64,000 nucleotides of DNA from Flavobacterium sp. (GTDB lineage: Bacteria > Bacteroidota > Bacteroidia > Flavobacteriales > Flavobacteriaceae): positions 31,423 to 95,422 of the forward strand of contig VEQT01000002.1 of NCBI GenBank assembly GCA_018883065.1, given 5' to 3'. The notes beneath the pieces are model-generated. The model saw only the letters and a list, made by a program, of their open reading frames with translations, did not search any database and was not told the DNA's origin. Position 1 is the first letter of the stretch. Each line of letters begins with the position of its first letter. Positions 45,078 to 53,578 of the stretch are shown here, one piece after another. The translations under genes were made by a program, and so were the position numbers.

Positions 45078-46001
45078 ATGTTAAGCAAAAAACAGAAGTT
45101 GCTTATCAAAAAAAGCATCAGTTTGTTTTCGGTGGTGCGCGGCTACAACATTCCTATTCTAGTCTTAGCCCAATATTTATCGGCCATTTTTATCTTGGCT
45201 CCAGAAAAAGCACCGCTTGCTGTAGTGCTCGATTTACACTTATTTGTTCTCATTTTGGCATCGAGTCTCACTGTGGCTTCGGGCTACATTATCAATAATT
45301 TTTACGACAGCAAAAAAGACCTCATTAACCGTCCCACCAAATCCTACATTGATCGCCTGGTGAGTCAGCAAACCAAATTGCTAGTATACTTTGGCTTGAA
45401 TTTTTTGGTGGCGCTCCTAGCTTTTTTTGTTTCATACCGAGCTGTGCTTTATTTTTCGGTATACATTTTTGCTATCTGGTTTTATTCGCATAAAATTAAA
45501 CGCTACGCCATTTTAGGAAATTTCATGGCAGCCTTGTTGGCTGTATTGCCATTTTTTGCCGTGTTTTTGTATTACAAGAATTTATATGAAGTGATCATTT
45601 TTCACGCCTTGTTCTTGTACCTGATTTTGTTGGTGCGCGAATTGGTGAAAGACCTGGAAAACATCAAAGGCGACTTGGCCAACGATTACCACACGATTGC
45701 CATTACTTATGGTGCCCAAACCTCAAAAGCAGTAATTACGTGCTTGCTTTTACTTACGATTGTTCCGGTTTATTTCTTGATTTCTGTCTATGACGTAGGT
45801 TACATGGATGCCTATTTTTACTTTGGGTTTATGGTTATGTTATACTTTTTGCAAAAACTCAATACTGCACAAACCAAACGCGATTTCTTGTTGTTGCATA
45901 ACCTACTAAAATTCCTCATTGTGTCGGGTGTATTTTGCATTGTACTTATTAATCCTTCGGTTTTGAGCAAAGGACTTGTATGGCTGCAGCGGTTAATTTG
46001 A
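45078..46001 (+). CDS. UbiA-family prenyltransferase (geranylgeranylglycerol-phosphate transferase-like)
   Basis: From ATG 45078 the protein has 307 residues with about eight membrane helices. Both Asp-rich motifs for Mg-diphosphate are present: NNFYDSKKDLINRPTK (about 75-90, of the NDxxDxxxD type with Asn for the first Asp) and DLENIKGDLANDYHT (about 195-208). It joins a polyprenyl diphosphate to an acceptor in the membrane. Closest annotations in this phylum name geranylgeranylglycerol-phosphate geranylgeranyltransferase, but menaquinone or heme side-chain enzymes share the fold. It starts 10 bases after the mevalonate kinase stop. Confidence 0.85.
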   Translation: MLSKKQKLLIKKSISLFSVVRGYNIPILVLAQYLSAIFILAPEKAPLAVVLDLHLFVLILASSLTVASGYIINNFYDSKKDLINRPTKSYIDRLVSQQTKLLVYFGLNFLVALLAFFVSYRAVLYFSVYIFAIWFYSHKIKRYAILGNFMAALLAVLPFFAVFLYYKNLYEVIIFHALFLYLILLVRELVKDLENIKGDLANDYHTIAITYGAQTSKAVITCLLLLTIVPVYFLISVYDVGYMDAYFYFGFMVMLYFLQKLNTAQTKRDFLLLHNLLKFLIVSGVFCIVLINPSVLSKGLVWLQRLI

Positions 46002-46432
46002 TGAATTGGTTTTTGCCACGAATACACGAATGTTTTTTTAGATGATAGACCAAAAGAGGTTAGATGAGAGACGTTGCTAAGAAATTCCAATCTAAAAATT
46101 CCAATCCCGACGCTTCGGAATCAAACTGCATCTACAACACGAAATCTTTCAATCTTTAAATTTTTCAATCTTTAAATCTTCTATAAAGATAAACCACAAC
46201 TAAAAAACACACACCCCCAGCCCCTCTCAAGAGGGGAGTTCAAAAGTCATAAAGTCTAAAGTCATAAAGTCTGGATCAGGAATAAACGCATAAGGCATAA
46301 CTATCAAAAGTTCTTAGTATACTTCAGAACCTACCGTCTAATTCCTACAACCTACTACCTATAAACAAGAATCTACAACCCAAAAGAAAACCCTATCTTT
46401 GCCGTCAAATTACCTAAATACGCCCAATACCC
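46002..46432. repeat. non-coding stretch with short repeated words
   Basis: No gene is seen in these 431 bases. They hold several low-complexity families: TTCCAATC (46084, 46099), CTTTCAATCTTTAAAT-type triplets (46145-46180), a CCCCTC-T-CAAGAGGGG hairpin block (about 46215-46240), and AAAGTCATAAAGTCT repeated in tandem (about 46242-46275). The region ends with a TATCTTTG -7 box (46394-46401) for the pseudouridine synthase gene. Confidence 0.7.
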
Positions 46433-47335
46433 ATGAATAAAAAGGACGGCCCATCAAAACGCAATACTTCCCGCAGCGGAAGCGCTAGACCTGGTTCCAG
46501 TAAACCCAAGCCTGCGATGGCCAAAAGAGCCCAAGGCCCCAAAAAACCTAAGCCAGCTGTAGCCTCAGTTGCTGCCGCCAAACCCGAACGCAAACCCAAT
46601 CAGGCGCCCAAACGCGCCAAAAGTCCAGACGAAATGCGTTTAAATAAATACATCTCAAATTCGGGTGTTTGCTCACGCCGAGATGCAGATATTTATATTC
46701 AATCGGGTAATGTAAAGGTGAACGGAGTGCCAGTAACCGAAATGGGTTTTCTCGTAAAACCGGGTGATGTCGTTAATTTTGATGGTGTAGAACTCACGCC
46801 CGAACGCAAAGAATACATTCTACTTAATAAACCCAAAAACTTTACCACAGCCCTCGACGAAGGCCAAGAAAACCGGAATGTGTTGGAATTATTACGCGGG
46901 GCCACAACCGCAAAAATTGCCGCGGTAGGGCGTATGGATAAAAATACTACCGGCTTGTTGTTGTTTACCAACGACACCGATATGATTCGTAAATTTAGTT
47001 TGCCCAACCAAAAATCGTCTAAGATTTACCAAGTTTCCTTGGATAAAAATTTGAAATTTGAAGATCTCGAAAGCATATCGTCAGGTGTTGCTCTCGATGG
47101 GCATCGTTTATTTGTAGAGGAAATTAGCTACATCGAAAAAGAACCCAAGACCGAAATTGGTCTCAAATTGCGCACTTCCAATGTAAAAGTAGTACGCTCC
47201 ATTTTTGAAAACTTTGATTATAATGTACTAAAAATTGATCGGGTTTCGTTTGCCGGACTCACCAAAAAGAATTTGCCACGAGGCAATTGGCGATTTTTGA
47301 CCGAACAAGAAATCATTAATTTAAAAAATATGTAA
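46433..47335 (+). CDS. rluB: RluB-type 23S rRNA pseudouridine synthase
   Basis: The 300-residue protein has a 65-residue basic N-terminal extension rich in Lys, Pro, Ala and Ser. An S4 RNA-binding domain follows (about 67-115; MRLNKYISNSGVCSRRDAD). The RsuA/RluB catalytic domain has the active Asp 169 in GRMDKNTTGLLLFTND. It isomerises uridine in large-subunit rRNA. The extension is probably disordered and RNA-binding. It is a single gene; function within the RsuA/RluB/RluE group is assigned by similarity to RluB. Confidence 0.88.
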   Translation: MNKKDGPSKRNTSRSGSARPGSSKPKPAMAKRAQGPKKPKPAVASVAAAKPERKPNQAPKRAKSPDEMRLNKYISNSGVCSRRDADIYIQSGNVKVNGVPVTEMGFLVKPGDVVNFDGVELTPERKEYILLNKPKNFTTALDEGQENRNVLELLRGATTAKIAAVGRMDKNTTGLLLFTNDTDMIRKFSLPNQKSSKIYQVSLDKNLKFEDLESISSGVALDGHRLFVEEISYIEKEPKTEIGLKLRTSNVKVVRSIFENFDYNVLKIDRVSFAGLTKKNLPRGNWRFLTEQEIINLKNM

Positions 47336-47377
47336 CCCAAATTCCTGCTGTAAAGTGGGAATTTTTTTCATAAGCCT

Positions 47378-47734
47378 ATGATTACTCCTGAACAAATTGC
47401 ATACAATTGGTTGACCGCTTTTAATGAAAAGCAGCTTGAAAACTTGCTTGAGTTGTATGATGACCATGCCGAACATTTTAGTCCCAAATTGGCCCAGCGC
47501 CAACCCGAAACCAAAGGGCTTATAAATGGAAAAGAAACCTTACGTGCTTGGTGGGCAGATGCGTTTAATCGGTTGCCAACCTTGCATTACAAACCCTTAA
47601 CCATAACTGCCAATCAAGATCGGGTGTTTATGGAATACCTGCGTCAAGTAGACGGAGAGCCCGATTTGAAAGTAGCAGAAGTACTGGAAATAAAGAACGA
47701 AAAAATTGTATTTTCGCGCGTATACCACGGATAA
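47378..47734 (+). CDS. SnoaL/NTF2-like protein
   Basis: The 118-residue protein matches the NTF2/SnoaL fold: AYNWLTAFNEKQLENLLELYDDHAEHFSP, the conserved KGLINGKETLRAWWADAF, and the closing strands DLKVAEVLEIKNEKIVFSRVY. No signal peptide. Proteins of this fold bind small hydrophobic ligands or have isomerase activity; no specific role can be assigned. It starts 42 bases after rluB and ends 10 bases before the DUF885 gene, so it may be co-transcribed with it. Confidence 0.8.
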   Translation: MITPEQIAYNWLTAFNEKQLENLLELYDDHAEHFSPKLAQRQPETKGLINGKETLRAWWADAFNRLPTLHYKPLTITANQDRVFMEYLRQVDGEPDLKVAEVLEIKNEKIVFSRVYHG

Positions 47735-47744
47735 TTAAACCACT

Positions 47745-49508
47745 ATGAAATTACTAAAACTCACCGTATTTGCACTTTTTGTAGCGCTATGTTTGGCCGC
47801 ATGTAGCTCAAAATCACCAGTTGAATTTTCTGTTTTTACCAAACAGTATTTTGACGACAAAAACGCGCTGTTTCCGCTAGAAGCCACTCAATATGGTCAA
47901 AATCAATACAACGACCAATTGGTTTTTGAAATGACCGAAAGCTACCGCAAAAAGCTGGGCGAATTTTATACCAACTACGAAAAAAACTTGGCGCAATTTG
48001 ACCTTAAATCCCTTACGGAAGAAGAACAAAATAGCTATGAAATCATCAAATGGGAAGTGGCTGTTGGGAAAGAAGTATTGGAGCAACCAACCAATTTAAT
48101 TCCGATACAGCAGTTTAACGGTACACACCTTACCATGGGGCAATTTGCCGGCGGAACAAGTGCGCAACCCTTTGCGACTGAAAAAGACTACCGTAATTTT
48201 TTGGTGCGTATGGAAAAATATGCGGTTTGGATTGACTCGGCGATGGTGTATATGAAAAAAGGAATGGCACAAAATGTAGTTTTACCCAAAGCTTTAACCC
48301 TGAAAGTCATTCCGCAATTTCAAGATTTAATTACGGCCAATCCGACGGATAATTTATATTATTCGGCTATTAAATTAATGCCCAAAACCATTCCTGCCGT
48401 CAAGCAACACCAATTGGCTTCTGCCTATGCCCAAGTAATTAGTCAAAAATTGGTTCCGCAATTTCAAAAAATGGTCAACTTTTTACAGAACGACTATTTA
48501 CCTGCTTGCCGAAACACAAGTGGCATTGGTGCTTTGCCCTTTGGCAAAAAACTATACGCCGCTTATGCCAAACAGTGGACCACCACGACTTTAGACCCAG
48601 AAACCATTCACCAATTGGGGCTTAAAGAAGTGGCCCGTTTGCAAGCCGAAATGGAAGTGGTAAAAAAACAAGTTGGCTTCACCGGAAGCTTAAAGGAGTT
48701 TATGAATGAAGTACGAACAAGTTCTAAACTCAAACCCTTTACTACCCCCGAACAGGTGTTGGCCAATTTTGACCGCATTTACCAAAAAATAAAACCCAAT
48801 GTAGACAGACTTTTTTCGTTGCAACCCAAAACCAAATTTGAAATTCGCCGCACCGAAGCTTTTCGTGAAAACAGCGCGAGTGCCGAATATGTACAAGGAT
48901 CTGCTGATGGCACACGCCCTGGCATTTTTTATGTACCCATACCCGATGCCAAAGCTTACAACGTGCTCGAAGATGAAGATTTGTTTTTGCACGAGGCCAT
49001 TCCAGGACATCATTTTCAGGTGTCTTTGCAGCAAGAAAGCACCACCTTACCCGACTTTAGAAAGTTCAATTGGTTTGGCGCTTATGGCGAAGGCTGGGCC
49101 TTGTATACCGAAAGTTTAGGAAAAGAATTGGGTTTGTACCAAGATCCATACCAATATTTGGGGATGCTCAACGACGAGATGCACCGTGCCATTCGCTTAG
49201 TTGTGGATACCGGAATACACTGCAAAGATTGGACGCGTGAAGAAGCGATTGTCTATTCGATGAACAACGAAGCCGGTGGTGAGGCCAGCATAACCGCCGA
49301 AATAGAACGGTATATGGCCATTCCAGGCCAGGCTCTTTCGTACAAAATTGGCCAACTGAAAATTCTGGAACTGCGCCACAAAGCTGAAACACAACTTGGA
49401 ACTAAATTTGACATCAAAAAATTTCACGAAAAAGTATTGGAATCAGGTGTAATGCCTTTGGCCTTGCTAGAAAACAAAATGAATGCGTGGATGGACTCTG
49501 TAAAATAA
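47745..49508 (+). CDS. DUF885 lipoprotein, putative zinc metallopeptidase
   Basis: The 587-residue protein has a lipoprotein signal with lipobox CLAAC-S. A HEAIPGHH motif (about 416-423) combines a zinc-binding HExxH-like core with the following His and is conserved in DUF885 proteins. Downstream are EGWALYTESLGKELGLY and DTGIHCKDWTREEAIVY, the second half of the family signature. It is a periplasmic peptidase-like enzyme with unknown substrate. Length matches the family. Confidence 0.88.
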   Translation: MKLLKLTVFALFVALCLAACSSKSPVEFSVFTKQYFDDKNALFPLEATQYGQNQYNDQLVFEMTESYRKKLGEFYTNYEKNLAQFDLKSLTEEEQNSYEIIKWEVAVGKEVLEQPTNLIPIQQFNGTHLTMGQFAGGTSAQPFATEKDYRNFLVRMEKYAVWIDSAMVYMKKGMAQNVVLPKALTLKVIPQFQDLITANPTDNLYYSAIKLMPKTIPAVKQHQLASAYAQVISQKLVPQFQKMVNFLQNDYLPACRNTSGIGALPFGKKLYAAYAKQWTTTTLDPETIHQLGLKEVARLQAEMEVVKKQVGFTGSLKEFMNEVRTSSKLKPFTTPEQVLANFDRIYQKIKPNVDRLFSLQPKTKFEIRRTEAFRENSASAEYVQGSADGTRPGIFYVPIPDAKAYNVLEDEDLFLHEAIPGHHFQVSLQQESTTLPDFRKFNWFGAYGEGWALYTESLGKELGLYQDPYQYLGMLNDEMHRAIRLVVDTGIHCKDWTREEAIVYSMNNEAGGEASITAEIERYMAIPGQALSYKIGQLKILELRHKAETQLGTKFDIKKFHEKVLESGVMPLALLENKMNAWMDSVK

Positions 49509-49573
49509 ACGTACACATTTACGGCCAGTATTACAGCCTCACTTGAATGAAATAAGCGCAAAAGAAGACGTTT

Positions 49574-51370
49574 TTATTCCACAATTATTTTTTGAACAAC
49601 TTGTTCATTTTCGCTCGTGATGAGTTTTGCGATGTACACACCTTGTGCCAAGTTTGCAGTAGAAAATTGATAACTCTGCGCGTTACCCATTTGCTTCTGG
49701 TACAGCAATTGTTTGCCTGAAAGGTCATACAAGCAAATCGACGCTAAGGCTACTGCACTTGGATTGGCTACTTCAAGTGTGTGTGTACCCATTTGATGTG
49801 AAATCACGATGTTGGTTGTGGAATTTACAGGATTGCTTCCTAAATTACTCATAAAGGTTAATTCAAAGCGGTTGTTGTAGGTGCCTGCTGGAACATTTAC
49901 GGTATACGGACTGTTTTTAATGTTATGGTAACTGGCATCGGCGGCATCATAGAGGAAGATGGGTTGAGCAGCATCAAAATGAGAAACTAAACTGGCATCA
50001 AAAGAAAAGCCAGTTGAATTGTTGGTTTTAATTCCAAGTGGAATTCGTTTGTTTGGGTCAAAATTTGTGCCTTGAATTACATATTTATCGTTGTCTAATA
50101 CAAAGTAGACATCATAAGGAAGCGTTTCGTCAGCCGGCGATAATGCGTCTATTCCACGATCTACGCCATCGGTTGCAGAGGGTAAGAAAACCAAAGCGAG
50201 CTGTTTGGTGAACTGGTTATTCATCATGGTATTTAAGCGAATTTCCGGCAATTGATCGCCAGCGTTATTTTCACTTTTGAGTTGTTTCTCATTGTTAAAT
50301 CCTCGCTCAAACTGAGAATATACATCAGCCTCTTTGTAATAGCTTCGGTGTGTGTTTTTTAAGCTCACTGAAACTGGTGCTCCGGTTGCTTTTCCTTTTA
50401 TCATAAAGCCTTGTCCGATGGGTGCGTACTTGCGCTGAATGTTCAAACCAGATGAGGCACCCACTACATTTAGAGTACCATCATTGTTATAGGAATTAAA
50501 CGTTGCGGGCACATATACGCCATAGGTTGTAGGTCCAGTACCAATAGGCGAGAAGGTGCCGTAACCTCCTTGATAGCTAGTTAATACGTGGGAATTTACC
50601 GTTTTGTCTTGTTCCCAATAATAGGCAATTCCCGTGCAGTCGGTGTTGGAAGGATCCAACAAAAATGCATTGACGTGTAAAGCAGAAGGGTAGGGATTTC
50701 CGGTTAGGCTAAGTTTATCTAAGCCCACACCAACAGTGATTGTCCCGTCATTGGCTTTGCCCCGAAAGTCGTAGCGTTGCGCCCCGCCAGGATTATTGGC
50801 TGTGGCCTCGCCCACCGTAATTGGGTCTGTTCCAGCAGTGCCTTTCATGGTAAACCCTTGTCCGGCGGCTATTGTTGATGCTGCTGCGGTTTGCACCCAT
50901 TCTGAATAATTTACACCCGATAAAAAGCGCCAAATCCAATAACTGGCAATCGACAAACTGGCCGCGCTCGAAGCACCATCGTAGCTGGTTACAATGTTGG
51001 CCGCATTGCTGGCAGTAGTTGAAGTGGGTACATGAAATTGGGTAATACCAAAATTTTCATTGCCTACGGCCGCTGAGGCGTTACCCACAGGCGAACACCA
51101 ATAATTGTAATCAAAATTATCGGAGGTTCCTTCTTGAAAAACGGATAATTTTCCCAATCCTTTATTGGTTGATGATCCAGTTGTACCTTGAATTAGTTGG
51201 GCTTCATTTCGTAGATACAAAAACCCATTGTTTTGAAGATCAATATCTTGTGTGACAAAAAATACTTCATTTTTCACAAATACATAACTGTTGCTGCTCA
51301 CATATAGTTGGGCTTGTAGCCAATTTGTACTACAGCACACCGCAAGAACTAGTAAAAGTGATTTATTCAT
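49574..51370 (-). CDS. T9SS type A sorting-domain surface protein
   Basis: The 598-residue protein has a signal peptide (ends TNWLQAQ). The Gly/Ser/Thr-rich body has YLRNEAQLIQGTTGSSTNKGLG near 55, NFDYNYWCSPVG near 80 and GQGFMIKGKATG near 315, features of a common Bacteroidota family of cell-surface proteins of unknown function. The T9SS domain closes it (HTLEVANPSAVALASICLYD and ANLAQGVYIAKLIT). No enzyme motif is visible. It stands alone between a convergent DUF885 gene and a 510-base non-coding stretch. Confidence 0.78.
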   Translation of the reverse strand: MNKSLLLVLAVCCSTNWLQAQLYVSSNSYVFVKNEVFFVTQDIDLQNNGFLYLRNEAQLIQGTTGSSTNKGLGKLSVFQEGTSDNFDYNYWCSPVGNASAAVGNENFGITQFHVPTSTTASNAANIVTSYDGASSAASLSIASYWIWRFLSGVNYSEWVQTAAASTIAAGQGFTMKGTAGTDPITVGEATANNPGGAQRYDFRGKANDGTITVGVGLDKLSLTGNPYPSALHVNAFLLDPSNTDCTGIAYYWEQDKTVNSHVLTSYQGGYGTFSPIGTGPTTYGVYVPATFNSYNNDGTLNVVGASSGLNIQRKYAPIGQGFMIKGKATGAPVSVSLKNTHRSYYKEADVYSQFERGFNNEKQLKSENNAGDQLPEIRLNTMMNNQFTKQLALVFLPSATDGVDRGIDALSPADETLPYDVYFVLDNDKYVIQGTNFDPNKRIPLGIKTNNSTGFSFDASLVSHFDAAQPIFLYDAADASYHNIKNSPYTVNVPAGTYNNRFELTFMSNLGSNPVNSTTNIVISHQMGTHTLEVANPSAVALASICLYDLSGKQLLYQKQMGNAQSYQFSTANLAQGVYIAKLITSENEQVVQKIIVE

Positions 51371-51880
51371 AATGTAGGGTTTTGAAAATAGGGCTTGAAG
51401 CTGTTTTATTTATTGAAATTGCCTTCAATTTAATTCGTTTGGATAATTCGTAGATGTTATTCTGCCTAATTGAAGTTTCAAAGAATAATTTCAAATATCA
51501 TGTTTTATCTGATAGTAGTCAAGTTTAATTGCTACTGTAATTTGCCAATTCTACCCAATGGAATTATTTTTTACAACTCGTTTTGAATCAAATTCTGCTT
51601 TGAATGGCTAATCGTTCTCAGTTGCTTGATTTTCATGAACGAACCAAAGTTTATGGCAACTGCTGATTTTATTGGTTTTTTTCTTGATTAACCTATAAAG
51701 TGAAACTCTAATTCCACAACGAATGCGTTGGCTTGGGCATCGAATTTATCTGCAGCACTTTTTTTTACTTGTATAGTTATTATATATGTGTAGCGTATTT
51801 TTTTTAACTGCTTCTGCGTTATTTTTAGATTTTATTTAAGCAAATTCAATGCACAAGTTGTGCATTTAAAAACAAGTTGT
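51371..51880. other. non-coding stretch between divergent surface-protein genes
   Basis: No gene or RNA is recognised in these 510 bases. They hold promoters for both neighbouring surface-protein genes and end with a perfect 19-bp palindrome at 51848-51866. Confidence 0.5.
51848..51866. promoter_or_regulatory. perfect palindrome ahead of the S74 protein gene
   Basis: AATGCACAA-G-TTGTGCATT is a perfect 9+1+9 inverted repeat ending 14 bases before the ATG at 51881. It is A/T-flanked and lacks a T run, so it is more like an operator or mRNA 5' hairpin than a terminator. Confidence 0.4.
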
Positions 51881-53140
51881 ATGAAATCATTTTACTATAC
51901 CGTTATTTTTTTAGGTCTATCGGCCATTAGTTTTGCACAAATAGGTATTGGCACAACCACACCACAAGGAATGTTAGATGTAGTTTCTACAAACAACGGG
52001 CTGCTAATTCCAAGAGTGCCCTTAACGATTGGTCCAGCGAATGCACTGCCTTTAGTTGCACCTACAATTTCTGAAATGATTTACAACACCAGTACCGTGG
52101 GAGGCGCTACGCCTGGTTTTTATTTTTGGAACGGCACGAGTTGGGTGCGTTTTGCTACGGGCGCTACAAGCGGTTGGTTAACAACGGGAAATGCAGGATT
52201 AACTGCCGGTACAAATTTTATTGGCACTACCGATGCGGTGGATGTCTCGTTTAAAAGAGGAAATATATTATCTGGTTATATTGGTGCAACCAGTACTGCT
52301 TTTGGAGTAGGTGCCTTAGCAAGCGGTGCAGCAACCACTAGTACTGCTTTTGGAAACAACGCCTTATCAGTGAGTACGGGAGCAAACAATGTAGCTGTAG
52401 GTCAAAATGCACTTCGCGATTGTGCGGGCTCGGCGGTGTATAATACGGCGGTTGGGGCCAATGCATTAAAAGGAATCAACAATGCTGCATCTCAATACAA
52501 CACAGTTGTTGGCGGTGAAGCAATGGGCCTCACCACGGGAGATGTGAGTTATTGTACTGCAGTTGGCTATCAAGCGCTGAATGCTATAAGCGGTTCAGGT
52601 GCAGCTCGAGGTCTATATAATACAGCCTTAGGTTATCAAGCTGGAAGTACCATCACTACCGGCGAAAACAATATTGCCATTGGATACCAAGCCCAAGTTC
52701 CTGGAATTACATCCAACAACCAAATACAACTAGGCAATAGCGCCATTAGCTTGGCCCGATGTCAAGTTGCATGGACCTTGAGCTCAGATCAGCGATTTAA
52801 AAACAACATCAAAGACTCCGAATTGGGGCTGCAATTCTTACAAACACTTCGTCCCGTTTCATATTTGAGAAACAATGACACGCAGTCCAAAACCGAATAT
52901 GGATTTATAGCACAAGAGCTACAAGCTGCCTTTGACAAAGCGGGCCATTCGAATAATGGTGTAATTTCTAAAGATGATTCTGGCAAATTGGGTGTGCGCT
53001 ACAATGATTTTATTTCCATTTCTGTAAAAGCAATACAAGAGCAACAACAACAAATTGAAGCACTTCAGCAATCTAATGCCGAATTGAGAAAAATGAATGC
53101 GGTAATTTTGGAGCGATTGGCTGCTTTAGAGCGAAAATAG
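51881..53140 (+). CDS. surface protein with hexapeptide-like head repeats and S74 tail-fibre chaperone domain
   Basis: From ATG 51881 the protein has 419 residues; the frame is open from a GTG at 51860. The signal peptide ends AISFAQ. The middle carries repeats resembling the YadA/trimeric-autotransporter head (NNVAVGQNAL, NTAVGANAL, NTVVGGEAM, CTAVGYQAL, NTALGYQAG, NNIAIGYQA). The C-terminal domain begins SSDQRFKNNIKDSELGLQFL and includes EYGFIAQELQAAF, the intramolecular chaperone (peptidase S74) that cleaves itself off phage tail fibres after trimerisation. The last 35 residues form a coiled coil. No T9SS domain is present, so export may differ from its neighbours. Confidence 0.85.
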   Translation: MKSFYYTVIFLGLSAISFAQIGIGTTTPQGMLDVVSTNNGLLIPRVPLTIGPANALPLVAPTISEMIYNTSTVGGATPGFYFWNGTSWVRFATGATSGWLTTGNAGLTAGTNFIGTTDAVDVSFKRGNILSGYIGATSTAFGVGALASGAATTSTAFGNNALSVSTGANNVAVGQNALRDCAGSAVYNTAVGANALKGINNAASQYNTVVGGEAMGLTTGDVSYCTAVGYQALNAISGSGAARGLYNTALGYQAGSTITTGENNIAIGYQAQVPGITSNNQIQLGNSAISLARCQVAWTLSSDQRFKNNIKDSELGLQFLQTLRPVSYLRNNDTQSKTEYGFIAQELQAAFDKAGHSNNGVISKDDSGKLGVRYNDFISISVKAIQEQQQQIEALQQSNAELRKMNAVILERLAALERK

Positions 53141-53578
53141 CCCACCCTTTTTTTGGAATAAGTGTATTGAACTGGTATGTTTTTTATAACTATAAGACAA
53201 TGCCAAAGGTGTTTGTTTTTTTTATACCAACGATCAATTATTAATTAGGTAGCCAAGCGTCTTTGTATTGCTAAAACGCCTTTTCTAGTAATAGTTGCTA
53301 AATTTTTACACGATTACTTTTTGCTATTGCTGCTATTTATTAGCCAAATAACACAACATTAGTACAACATTTAGTTTTTGGGTTAAACGCTTAGAAGGCC
53401 GCTATTGCTTGTTTGAGGCATTATTTAAACTATATCGTTTGCGTACGTTTTAATTTTCAAGACCAATTATAGCTTCTGTTTTTTTGTATAGTTTATTTAT
53501 AGCTGTGTGGAAATTTTTAACGCTACACCTTGAATTATATTTGAGAAACTAATTATGTAACCAATTAAAAACCAAACT
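53141..53578. other. non-coding stretch before the 1706-residue protein
   Basis: No gene is recognised in these 438 bases. The only clear signal is a TATATTTG -7 box at 53536-53543, which gives a leader of about 30 bases for the following gene. Confidence 0.5.
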
